Shown piece after piece: positions 1 through 6,931 of a stretch of 21,850 nt of DNA; the stretch's first letter is position 1; every line of letters starts with the position of its first letter. The stretch spans positions 1 through 21,850 of the forward strand of contig JBDRNX010000019.1 in assembly GCA_043810595.1 (NCBI GenBank). Reading direction: 5' to 3'. Source of the stretch: JAWABC01 sp043810595. GTDB taxonomy: Archaea > Nanobdellota > Nanobdellia > SCGC-AAA011-G17 > VGLX01. The notes under the pieces were generated by a model. It saw nothing but the letters and a program-made list of their open reading frames with translations. It made no database searches and was not told the origin of the DNA. Made by a program: the position numbers and the translations under genes.

Positions 1-87
1 CGCAAGTATTGAGTAGATTAACCACTTGTTCTCCTTTTTCAGTTTTTCTAAAAACACCTTTTTTCTTTCGCTTAGCTGGTCTTCCAT
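1..87 (-). CDS. N-terminus of a membrane protein, cut by the window edge
   Basis: The 29 visible codons begin at an ATG whose first base is 87. They give a charged amphipathic start (MEDQLSERKK...) followed by a hydrophobic turn (WLIYSILA) that looks like the beginning of a first transmembrane helix. A TATA-like box at 112-119 is centred 28.5 bases before the ATG, which fits a leaderless transcript and supports this start. The gene is divergent from the sugar-biosynthesis operon that starts at 205. A short charged cytosolic tail before TM1, beside glycosylation genes, would suit an oligosaccharyltransferase (AglB/STT3) or another polytopic glycosyltransferase. That is a guess from context; 29 residues cannot settle the family. 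Confidence 0.6.
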   Translation of the reverse strand, partial: MEDQLSERKKVFLEKLKKENKWLIYSILA

Positions 88-111
88 TTGCCTCTACTTC
101 TTTTTGGCTGA

Positions 112-119
112 TTTATATA
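112..119 (-). promoter_or_regulatory. TATA box for the left-edge gene
   Basis: Read on the minus strand the box is TATATAAA. Its centre is 28.5 bases from the first base of the ATG at 87, the archaeal spacing for a start at or very near the transcription start. Confidence 0.5.
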
Positions 120-162
120 TTTTTCTGAATGTAGTTGAATATTTCAAAAAATCACCAAAATA

Positions 163-170
163 TATATAAA
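163..170 (+). promoter_or_regulatory. TATA box of the DegT-led sugar operon
   Basis: TATATAAA preceded by an A-rich BRE-like stretch. The expected transcription start is near 193, leaving about 11 bases of leader. That leader contains GGGGTG at 195-200, a Shine-Dalgarno-like sequence just ahead of the ATG at 205. Unlike most promoters here, this one predicts a short leadered mRNA. Confidence 0.55.
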
Positions 171-204
171 GCTTGGTTTTAAGTTACTTTCTTTGGGGTG
201 TGTT

Positions 205-1293
205 ATGGAAAAGATTCCAGTTGCTGAACCTGTATTTTTGGGTAATGAGTTGAAGTATGTTAAGGACTGCATAGAGTCCGGGTGGGTTTCTTCTATCGGG
301 GAGTACGTAAACAGGTTTGAGGAAGGGTTCAGTAAGTATATTGGCACTTCTCACGGCGTTTCAACTTCTAACGGTACTGTTGCTTTGCACCTTGCTCTCT
401 CAGCTCTTGGTTTGGGTCCTGGTTACGAAGTACTTATTCCTGACATGACCTTTATTGCTACTGCTAACGCAGTTACTTACACAGGTGCTAAGCCTGTGCT
501 TGTTGATATAGAGCCTGATACTTGGAACATGGACCCCCGTAAGTTGGAAGAGAAGATTAACGATAAGACTAAGGCCATCATCCCTGTGCATATTTATGGT
601 CACCCCTGTGATATGGACCCTATAACGAAGGTTGCTAAGAAGTATGATCTGAAGGTTGTTGAGGACGCTGCTGAGGCTCACGGTGCTGTGTACAAGGAAG
701 CTAGGGTTGGTTCTCTCTCTGATATTTCTTGTTTCAGTTTTTACGGTAACAAGGTTATCACGACGGGTGAGGGGGGCATTTGTTTGACTAAGGATAGTGG
801 TCTTGCTGAGCGCTTGAGGTTCTTGAAGGATCACGGTATGAGTAAGGAGAAGAGGTATTGGCATCCTGAGATTGGTTTTAATTACAGGATGACTAACATC
901 CAGGCTGCGATTGGTTTGGCTCAGCTTGAGAATATTGATTTGATGATTTTGAGGAAGCGTCGCAATGCCTCTCTGTACAATTCCCTGCTTAAGGACGTTG
1001 AGGGCATCGCCTTGCCTCCTGAGATGCCTTGGGCTAAGAATGTTTACTGGATGTATTCCATCCTTGTCGATGATAATTACAAGTATTCGAGAGATGAGGT
1101 TATGGATAGGTTGAAGGTGAACGGCATTGACAGCAGGCCTTTCTTCTACCCACTTCATCAGATGCCCCCCTATTTCAGTAACGAGAAGTTTGAGGTTTCT
1201 GACAGGATTTCGAGGCAGGGCATTAACCTTCCTTCCTCTGTTAAGCTTACTGAAGGGGATATTAAGAGGGTAGCTTCGGTCATACTGGGTTAA
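205..1293 (+). CDS. DegT/DnrJ/EryC1/StrS-family sugar aminotransferase
   Basis: PLP-dependent aminotransferase of 362 residues, the usual length for sugar aminotransferases that convert a nucleotide keto-sugar to an amino-sugar. The N-terminus (IPVAEPVFLGNELKYV, then an SGWVSS-type segment) resembles GDP-perosamine synthases. The internal VVEDAAEAHGA segment supplies the Asp that pairs with the PLP pyridine nitrogen. The PLP lysine is K183, in the FYGNKVITTGEGG motif. I start at ATG 205, where a GGGGTG ribosome-binding sequence lies just upstream; an in-frame TTG at 193 is less likely. It is the first gene of an operon running to 4670. No sugar-nucleotide dehydratase that would supply its keto substrate is visible in the window, so the exact sugar is unknown. 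The family call is firm; perosamine is inference. Confidence 0.9.
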   Translation: MEKIPVAEPVFLGNELKYVKDCIESGWVSSIGEYVNRFEEGFSKYIGTSHGVSTSNGTVALHLALSALGLGPGYEVLIPDMTFIATANAVTYTGAKPVLVDIEPDTWNMDPRKLEEKINDKTKAIIPVHIYGHPCDMDPITKVAKKYDLKVVEDAAEAHGAVYKEARVGSLSDISCFSFYGNKVITTGEGGICLTKDSGLAERLRFLKDHGMSKEKRYWHPEIGFNYRMTNIQAAIGLAQLENIDLMILRKRRNASLYNSLLKDVEGIALPPEMPWAKNVYWMYSILVDDNYKYSRDEVMDRLKVNGIDSRPFFYPLHQMPPYFSNEKFEVSDRISRQGINLPSSVKLTEGDIKRVASVILG

Positions 1294-1298
1294 TTTTT

Positions 1299-2444
1299 AT
1301 GAGAGTTATATTCCCCAAGTATATGCATGAGTATTCTGCTGAAGATTTTCTTACTTCTTTCAACGGTATTTTTCATGATTACGAGCCTGACCTGAGGCAT
1401 AGGCTTTCCAGGGTTTTCAGAAATGACAGGATTCTTTTTCTCGACAGCGGTCGTTCCGCCCTTGATCTTATTTTCAAGCATCTTAACCTTCCTGAAGGCA
1501 GCGAAGTTGCTATCCCTGTTAACGTTTGTCACGTGGTTGTTGAGGTCATTTTGTCGAATAAGCTTAAGCCACTGCTCATAGACATAGATGATAATCTTAC
1601 TTTGTCTGTTCCCGATTTGAGGAGGAAGTTGTCTAAAAAGACTAGGGTGGTCATTCCAGTTCACGCTTTTGGCAATGTTTGTGACATGGATTCTGTTATG
1701 GGTTTGGCCAAGTCTAAGAACCTGGTTGTTATTGAGGATGCCGCTCAGACTTTTGACGCTTCTTTCAAGAACAAGGTTGTTTGCAGTTTTGCTGATTATT
1801 CTTTCATAAGCCTTGACGTTACCAAGCACCTATCTTCTTTTGGCGGTGGCATTCTGATTACAAAGGATGATTCTTTTTATAAGAAGACGAGATTTTTTCT
1901 TGATCACAGGCAGGGTGTTGGTTTTTCCGTGCTCCTGAAGTTCCTGGCTTTCAATTTTCTCTCCTCTTCTCTTGTCTATTCTCTTTTTACCAAGCATTTT
2001 GTTAAGAGGATTAAGCAGCTTTCTTATTACAGGCCGAAGGACAGGAAACTTTCGAGGGTTGGTTTGGCTTTGGCTTTTTCCCAGGTTAAGAAGCTTGCTC
2101 TCGTAGACAAGGTTAGGAAAACGAACGCTGATAAGTTTGTTTTTAATCTTGGTGGTGATGTTAAGTTTTACACTTCTACCAAGGACAGGAATCCTTCTTA
2201 CCTTTTCCTTCCAGTAGAAGTTTCTAATCCACGTAAGGTTGAGTCTTTTTTGTTGAGAAATTTTGTTGACCTTCCCAAGGCTCCGCCTCTTCTTGTTTCC
2301 CTTCCGCGTTACAGGTCTTATTATTCTAAATGTCCGAAGGCTGAGGGGATTTACAGCTCCATGATTTTGCTTCCTACCTACAGAAGAATTGGCTCAAGGG
2401 TTGGGGTGATTTCTAGAAGCATAATGCATATAAATAGGTCTTGA
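1299..2444 (+). CDS. Divergent DegT/DnrJ/EryC1-like aminotransferase
   Basis: A 381-residue PLP-fold protein starting 5 bases after the previous stop. It keeps the fold's landmarks: a SGRSALDLIF cofactor-binding helix, VIPVHAFGNVCDMD, VVIEDAAQTFDA with the PLP-contacting Asp, and a candidate Schiff-base lysine K176 in SLDVTKHLSSFGGG. It departs from typical DegT proteins around that lysine and in a long, hydrophobic and basic middle region (about residues 205-275). The first gene is close to canonical, so the two are unlikely to be a recent duplication. It may act on a different sugar, or partner the first enzyme in a heterodimer. The family is well supported; the substrate is unknown. Confidence 0.8.
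   Translation: MRVIFPKYMHEYSAEDFLTSFNGIFHDYEPDLRHRLSRVFRNDRILFLDSGRSALDLIFKHLNLPEGSEVAIPVNVCHVVVEVILSNKLKPLLIDIDDNLTLSVPDLRRKLSKKTRVVIPVHAFGNVCDMDSVMGLAKSKNLVVIEDAAQTFDASFKNKVVCSFADYSFISLDVTKHLSSFGGGILITKDDSFYKKTRFFLDHRQGVGFSVLLKFLAFNFLSSSLVYSLFTKHFVKRIKQLSYYRPKDRKLSRVGLALAFSQVKKLALVDKVRKTNADKFVFNLGGDVKFYTSTKDRNPSYLFLPVEVSNPRKVESFLLRNFVDLPKAPPLLVSLPRYRSYYSKCPKAEGIYSSMILLPTYRRIGSRVGVISRSIMHINRS
2427..2434 (+). promoter_or_regulatory. Internal TATA-like box before the acyltransferase gene
   Basis: CATATAAA lies inside the last codons of the upstream aminotransferase gene. Its centre is 28.5 bases before ATG 2459, the spacing seen for other leaderless starts here. It could give the downstream part of the operon its own transcript. 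Confidence 0.35.
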
Positions 2445-2458
2445 TTTTAGGTATTGCT

Positions 2459-2917
2459 ATGGGGGCTTTTTATCATCTTTTTAAGGAGGTTTGCAGGTTT
2501 TTTGGTAGCCATGCTATCGGTAATCCTTTGAGGATTTTTTTCTACAAACTTTCGGGTGTTAGGATTGGTAAGAATGTTTTGCTTAATCAGGGCCTTACAA
2601 TAGTTGATGATGGTATGCGTGGCGTGATTGTCATAGAGGACGGTGTTAGTTTTGCTCCTAACGTCACGCTTGTTGCTAAGTCAAGTCCTATGTTTATTCA
2701 TCCTGCTGTTAAGCGGGAGAGTCTTCCAATAAAGGAAGGTAGGATTCTTATTAAGGAGGGTTCTTGGATTGGTACCGGCGCTGTTATCCTCCCTGGGGTT
2801 ACCTTGGGTAAGTGTTCGATGGTCGGTGCTAACGCTGTTGTTGGTAAGGATGTTCCTGATTTCACAATAGTTGCTGGCATACCTGCTCAGCCTCTCAGGC
2901 AGATTGAAAAAAGATGA
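2459..2917 (+). CDS. Left-handed beta-helix (hexapeptide-repeat) acyltransferase
   Basis: A 152-residue protein of the LacA/Maa/WecB-neighbourhood type. An N-terminal helix (FYHLFKEVCRFFG) is followed by imperfect hexapeptide repeats: VRIGKNVLLNQGLTI, VIVIEDGVSFAPNVTLVA, then ILIKEGSWIGTGAVILPGVTLGKCSMVGANAVV. It ends with the PDFTIVAGIPAQPLRQI cap typical of acetyl-CoA-dependent sugar O/N-acetyltransferases. A histidine in the MFIHP loop could be the general base. I chose ATG 2459 because a TATA-like box sits 28.5 bases upstream. A TTG at 2441 overlapping the previous stop (TTGA) would add six residues and is the alternative. Next to two sugar aminotransferases it probably N-acylates an amino-sugar. 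It overlaps the next gene by ATGA. Confidence 0.85.
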   Translation: MGAFYHLFKEVCRFFGSHAIGNPLRIFFYKLSGVRIGKNVLLNQGLTIVDDGMRGVIVIEDGVSFAPNVTLVAKSSPMFIHPAVKRESLPIKEGRILIKEGSWIGTGAVILPGVTLGKCSMVGANAVVGKDVPDFTIVAGIPAQPLRQIEKR

Positions 2918-3981
2918 AAGTTGTCCGCTTAAGCTCGGATTATGAAGGGGGGTGGAACTCTTATCTTGATAGTAACCCGAAGGCTAGTTTTTTTCACACG
3001 CTTGACTGGAAAAGAATAATTGAGAATGTTTATGGTTTTGAGCCTTATTACTTTCTTGCGCTTGATGATAAGGATGATGTTAAGGGTGTCGTGTGTTCTT
3101 TTTTCACCAGGAGCTTGATTTTTGGTAAGAAGATTATTTCCACTCCTTTCAATTTTTATAACGAGCCCTTGTTTGACGATAAGGATGCCGCTTCTGCGCT
3201 CGTGAAGGCTGTTCTCGATGTTGCCAGGGAGAGGGATGTTAAGTATGTGGAGTTTAAGAGCCTCTCGGAGTTTGATTCTTCTCTCAGCTCTGATTTTTCT
3301 CTTGTTAAGAACGATCATTATTTCATCTCAGGCCTTGAATTAAAAGGTTCTTCTGAGGAGAGCGTTAAGTCTTACACCCATCGTCTTACGAAGAACCTTC
3401 GTACGATGAAGGCTAACGCTTTGAAGAGCAACGTTAAGGTTAGGGAGCTTTCTTCTGTTTCTGACTTGGAGGCTTTTTATGACGTGCTTGTTAGGTTGTA
3501 CCGTGATAAGCATAACATGATCCCTCAGCCTTATTCCCTTTTCAAATCGCTTTACGATTTGGGTGAAAAGAAGTTTAAGCTTCTTGTTTGTACCGCTGAT
3601 GACAGGGTTGTCGGCGGTATGGTCCTGCTTTTTTTCAAGGACCAGGTTGTTTATGCTTACGGCGCCTCTGAGTCTGAATACGCGAGGTTTTCCCCGAGCA
3701 CTCTGCTTGTGGATCACGCTATCAGGCTTGTTTCTTCTCTCGGCTTCGGGTATATGGATTTTGGTGTCACTAGTCCCTATCAGGATGGTCTTCTTAATTT
3801 CAAGTCCAGCTTCGGTGCAGTGCCTAAAAAACTTCCTTTTTACTATCATCTTTTGAATGTCGATGAGGTTCCAGATCTTGATTATCACACCTCTTTCAAG
3901 AATTTGAGGAAGCCTTTCCGTTTTGTTCCCGTATCTTTAATAAAGAAATTATCCCCTATAATAACGAGGCATTTAGGATGA
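2914..3981 (+). CDS. FemAB-like / GNAT-fold acyltransferase
   Basis: A 355-residue protein with the FemAB/BioF2-like (Acetyltransf_6) layout. An N-terminal half contains ASFFHTLDWKRIIENVYGFEPYYFLALDD and an STPFNFYNEPLFDD segment. The middle region (about 150-170) is Arg/Lys-rich. A second GNAT half carries the strands FKLLVCTADDRVVGGMVLLFF and DQVVYAYGASE, then a GFGYMDFGVTSPYQDGLLNFKSSFGA core. FemX-type enzymes transfer amino acids from aminoacyl-tRNA to peptidoglycan precursors, and others act in exopolysaccharide loci. An archaeon without murein needs another acceptor, perhaps the amino-sugar made by the operon. It starts by ATGA overlap and ends by ATGA overlap with the GT2 gene. Confidence 0.8.
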   Translation: MKVVRLSSDYEGGWNSYLDSNPKASFFHTLDWKRIIENVYGFEPYYFLALDDKDDVKGVVCSFFTRSLIFGKKIISTPFNFYNEPLFDDKDAASALVKAVLDVARERDVKYVEFKSLSEFDSSLSSDFSLVKNDHYFISGLELKGSSEESVKSYTHRLTKNLRTMKANALKSNVKVRELSSVSDLEAFYDVLVRLYRDKHNMIPQPYSLFKSLYDLGEKKFKLLVCTADDRVVGGMVLLFFKDQVVYAYGASESEYARFSPSTLLVDHAIRLVSSLGFGYMDFGVTSPYQDGLLNFKSSFGAVPKKLPFYYHLLNVDEVPDLDYHTSFKNLRKPFRFVPVSLIKKLSPIITRHLG

Positions 3982-4670
3982 AAGAAGTTTCGGTTATCTT
4001 GCCCACTTACAACGAGGCAGGCAACATAGGTCCGCTGATTCATGATATTGTGAAGAATCTTCCCTGCATGACTTATGAGGTTTTGGTTGTTGACGATGAC
4101 AGTAAGGACGGCACAGGTGAGATTGTTTCCTCTATTGCCCAGAGAAACAGCAACGTCAAGCTTTTTGTTAGGAAGGACGAGCGCGGCCTCGCTTCTGCTA
4201 TCAGGTTCGGTATCGAGCGTGCTTCTGGCAGCGTGGTTGTGGTTATGGATACTGATTTTAATCATCCCCCTGAGATGATTCCCAAGCTTCTTAACGCCTT
4301 GGCGGATTCTGACATGGCGATCGGCTCACGTTACATTTATGGGGGGGGCATGTCCTCTTCAAGGCTTCAGTTTGAGCTTAGCAGGTTTCTTAACATCTAC
4401 ATAAAGTGGGTCCTAAACACCAAGGTTAACGATAACACCTGCGGTTTTTTTGCTGTTAAGAAGGAGTTGCTTGACAGATTGCCTCTTGACAGGATTTTTG
4501 TTGGTTACGGCGATTATTTTTTCAGGCTTCTTTATCGCTTGAGGAATCACAAGATAAAGGAGTTGCCTGTTATTTACGGTATTAGAAGGAGTGGTGAGAC
4601 CAAGACCAGCATTTTGAAGATGGGTTATCAGTACGGTTTCGGTGCTATCAAGACGAGGTTTAAGAAGTGA
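3978..4670 (+). CDS. GT2 glycosyltransferase, polyprenyl-phosphate sugar synthase (DPM1-like)
   Basis: A 230-residue GT-A fold enzyme. Visible motifs are VILPTYNEAGNI, VVDDDSKDGT (38-47, nucleotide binding), RGLASAIRFGIERASG, the metal-binding DTD (91-93) followed by FNHPPEMIP, and GSRYIYGGG. A C-terminal DNTCGFFAVKKELL stretch is the acceptor-side motif of dolichyl-phosphate mannose/glucose synthases. It ends after the catalytic domain without C-terminal membrane helices, as in the single-domain DPM1 class. The expected reaction is NDP-sugar plus polyprenyl phosphate giving a polyprenyl-phospho-sugar on the cytosolic membrane face, for use by GT-C enzymes such as those at 4660-6168 and 6932-8293. 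Its 3' end overlaps the convergent gene by 11 bases. Confidence 0.9.
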   Translation: MKEVSVILPTYNEAGNIGPLIHDIVKNLPCMTYEVLVVDDDSKDGTGEIVSSIAQRNSNVKLFVRKDERGLASAIRFGIERASGSVVVVMDTDFNHPPEMIPKLLNALADSDMAIGSRYIYGGGMSSSRLQFELSRFLNIYIKWVLNTKVNDNTCGFFAVKKELLDRLPLDRIFVGYGDYFFRLLYRLRNHKIKELPVIYGIRRSGETKTSILKMGYQYGFGAIKTRFKK

Positions 4671-6168
4671 GCTTGTACAGGCACACGTAATCTTGTTGTC
4701 TTACTTTTTCCAGTCCGCACATCCCTAACGTTTCACAATAATCATAGTAGGAGATTATTTCTTCTGCTTGTATCTCTCTCATCAATGTTTTTATTTTTCC
4801 GCAGTCTTTGTTGTTTAGCGCTTCATAAGTTTCCCAGAATTTTTGGTTCATCTCTTCTGTTGTTGTTCCGAAGTTGTTGTTCCCTTCTGGAGTTTTTATG
4901 TCATAGTTTATTGCTCCGTAGGTGTACAGCGGGAATTGGTATACCCCTGCGTATGGTTTGTCTCTTATCAGCACCTTTCCTTCCACATACCTCAGTATCT
5001 CTATGGTTTTGTCTTCTGCTTCCTGGTGTTTTGTGAAGTATGGTGTGTGCAGGTGTGACGCTATTACCGATGCTATCGGCAGTGTTACCAGTGCTATTAT
5101 TATGAGTGTTTTGAAAAGTTTCGGTGTTTTTTCGTAGTTTATTTTCATCAGCATGTACAGCGTTATGAACAGCAGGAAAATCATGTATACGTCTGGGTAG
5201 ATTTCTTTCAGCAGTGGTATTATCACAACTGCTCTTGTCATGAGCAGTATTGCCACTATTATTAGCGGTGCGTAAAATAGGAGTTCTCTTTTTGTTTTTT
5301 TGTTTGTTGACCAGTAGATGTAGAACGTTGTCAGGAATGCCGCTCCTATTATTAGTGTTCCCCAGCTGTCCCACGCCCAGGCTCCGCTTATGTCTAGCAG
5401 CCTTTCTGCCACTGAGAACGTGCTTCTTGTCATTTCAGGTGTTCTTTCTGTGAGGAATGGGTACCACCAGAATGATGTTATTATCGCTCCTACTACGCTT
5501 AGCATCACCACTTTTGCTGCTTCTGCGATGTTTTTTCTGGTTATCAGGAATGAGAAGAGCAGTACGTGGAATATTATGGCTGTTGACGGGTGCCCGAGTA
5601 TGATTAAGGCATAAGATATCGTGAATAGTATCATGAACAGCAGGTCTATTTTCTTTTCCTTGTAGATGTAGATTAATGCTGCGAGTATTACGAAGTTTGT
5701 AAGTGCGAATAATTCGCTTACCCTCCCGAGTCTTATGTAGTTCCCTATCGCTAGAGTGTTGGCAAACAGCAGCAGGAAGAAGGCTGTGCTTTTTGTTTTT
5801 GACCAACCTTCTTTTTTTCCAAGTATTAGTATAGCTACCAATATTGCTACGAACATTATTATGATTGATGAGTACGTTGTTATGAGCAGGTTTTTTGTTA
5901 AGAGGTAGATCGGTAACGCGAAGAAGTACCATCCCGGCGGGTAGAAAAGCAGCAGGCTGAACCCGTTGTACCAGTTCGGCACTACAGCATGGAAGCCGTA
6001 TTTTGCAAGGAAGAACAGTTGTCCTAGGTGTGTTGGGTAGTCGTATGTTACTCCAAGTGGGAATGTGTATAGCATCTTTGCCTGGTCTATCAGCCTTATT
6101 ATGAAGTATATGCCTAGGACTATTATCGCTGTGTAAAAGTACTTGTCCGGTATAGTTTTGTTTTTCAT
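4660..6168 (-). CDS. Polytopic membrane protein, GT-C glycosyltransferase-like
   Basis: A 502-residue protein with roughly ten to twelve hydrophobic helices. After TM1 an exterior loop carries LGVTYDYPTHLGQLFFL (D43) and then VPNWYNGFSLLLFYPPGWYF. This arrangement, an acidic residue in the first large loop and an aromatic second loop, is that of GT-C enzymes and of archaeal membrane proteins annotated as 6-pyruvoyl-tetrahydropterin synthase-related. After the last helix a soluble tail of about 110 residues contains four Cys (KDCGK, YDYCETLGMCG, DYVCLY), probably extracytoplasmic. It would transfer a sugar from a lipid carrier. It overlaps the upstream methyltransferase by ATGA, so they form one operon. 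Membrane topology is clear; the enzymatic role is inferred. Confidence 0.7.
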   Translation of the reverse strand: MKNKTIPDKYFYTAIIVLGIYFIIRLIDQAKMLYTFPLGVTYDYPTHLGQLFFLAKYGFHAVVPNWYNGFSLLLFYPPGWYFFALPIYLLTKNLLITTYSSIIIMFVAILVAILILGKKEGWSKTKSTAFFLLLFANTLAIGNYIRLGRVSELFALTNFVILAALIYIYKEKKIDLLFMILFTISYALIILGHPSTAIIFHVLLFSFLITRKNIAEAAKVVMLSVVGAIITSFWWYPFLTERTPEMTRSTFSVAERLLDISGAWAWDSWGTLIIGAAFLTTFYIYWSTNKKTKRELLFYAPLIIVAILLMTRAVVIIPLLKEIYPDVYMIFLLFITLYMLMKINYEKTPKLFKTLIIIALVTLPIASVIASHLHTPYFTKHQEAEDKTIEILRYVEGKVLIRDKPYAGVYQFPLYTYGAINYDIKTPEGNNNFGTTTEEMNQKFWETYEALNNKDCGKIKTLMREIQAEEIISYYDYCETLGMCGLEKVRQQDYVCLYKLTS

Positions 6169-6863
6169 TTCCTGGCCTTTATTATTATCGACATTGAAAG
6201 TAGTTTTGTGGGGTATTTTTTTATCATCTCAATTTTGAATTCTTTTTTCAGCTCTTCTGTGAATTGTTTCCATTTGAAGTGTTCGTGGTCTTCAAGCTCT
6301 TTTATCTTGTGCATCCTTGTTATTATTTTTCTCATCAGCATGCTTTCCGTGTCTGGAACTGATAGTATGAAGACTCCGTCATCTTTCAGTATTCTTTTTA
6401 CTTCCTTGAGCACAAGTTCTTTTTCTTTTATGTGCTCCATTACGTCGAGCATGTACGCGACGTCCACGCTTTTGTCTTTCAGCGGTATCTTCTTTGCGTC
6501 GCTTTCTATCAGCTTGACCTTGTTTTCCTTGCCCAGTTCTGTTTCTATCATTTCCCTTACGAGCTGCATCAGTGTTTTTCCTTTTGCTTCGTCTTTCCAT
6601 TTGCCGTCCGCGTATGATGTGTTTTCTTTTACCTCACCTAGAATTACTTCCCTGTCAAGTCCTATCACTTCGTTGTTGTATTTTGCAAGTGTTAGCAGAA
6701 AATAACCCAGGCCGCATCCTACGTCTATCACCCTCTCCCTTCCGGTGGGGCTCAGCTTCATTATCGTTTCGAATTTTCTCAGCGAGTAGACGCTGGCCGG
6801 CCATTTCACGTGTATGTCTTCAAGGTAGGGAGTTTTCCATTTTTTTGGTTTTACGGCTTTCAT
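6165..6863 (-). CDS. Class I SAM-dependent methyltransferase
   Basis: A 232-residue Rossmann-fold methyltransferase. Motif I is RVIDVGCGLGYFLLTLA (about 44-60), followed by an acidic motif II strand (EVIGLDRE). Motif IV is SVDVAYMLDVMEHI and motif V is LKEVKRILKDDGVFILSVPD, as in the Methyltransf_11/UbiE-like group. The C-terminus is very basic (IIKKYPTKLLSMSIIIKARK). The ATG at 6863 lies 34.5 bases from the centre of a palindromic TATA box, predicting a leader of about 7 bases. It is translationally coupled (ATGA) to the GT-C-like gene, so a sugar or lipid-linked glycan is a plausible substrate. The sequence does not name it. Confidence 0.85.
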   Translation of the reverse strand: MKAVKPKKWKTPYLEDIHVKWPASVYSLRKFETIMKLSPTGRERVIDVGCGLGYFLLTLAKYNNEVIGLDREVILGEVKENTSYADGKWKDEAKGKTLMQLVREMIETELGKENKVKLIESDAKKIPLKDKSVDVAYMLDVMEHIKEKELVLKEVKRILKDDGVFILSVPDTESMLMRKIITRMHKIKELEDHEHFKWKQFTEELKKEFKIEMIKKYPTKLLSMSIIIKARK

Positions 6864-6870
6864 TTTCGAA

Positions 6871-6886
6871 GTAATTTTTTGATTAC
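6871..6886. repeat. Short inverted repeat at the leftward transcription start
   Basis: GTAAT, six spacer bases, ATTAC. It lies where the leftward transcript from the palindromic TATA box should begin, so it could be an operator for the methyltransferase operon. Five-base arms in AT-rich DNA arise easily by chance. Confidence 0.25.
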
Positions 6887-6893
6887 ATAAAAC

Positions 6894-6901
6894 TTTATAA
6901 A
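6894..6901. promoter_or_regulatory. Palindromic TATA box shared by two divergent genes
   Basis: TTTATAAA is its own reverse complement. Its centre (6897.5) is 34.5 bases from the first base of the methyltransferase ATG (6863, minus) and 34.5 bases from the ATG of the membrane protein (6932, plus). The only other feature in the 68-base gap is a small inverted repeat at 6871-6886. On the plus side GAGGGG at 6923-6928 is a Shine-Dalgarno-like sequence. Confidence 0.55.
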
Positions 6902-6931
6902 TGTTGGTGTAAGTTAGCGTTCGAGGGGATT

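Noticed and set aside
400..1158. Long open frame antisense to the first aminotransferase, and many similar antisense frames elsewhere
   Set aside because: They show no family motifs or promoters and are expected by-products of the strand base skew; the sense frames carry clear catalytic motifs.
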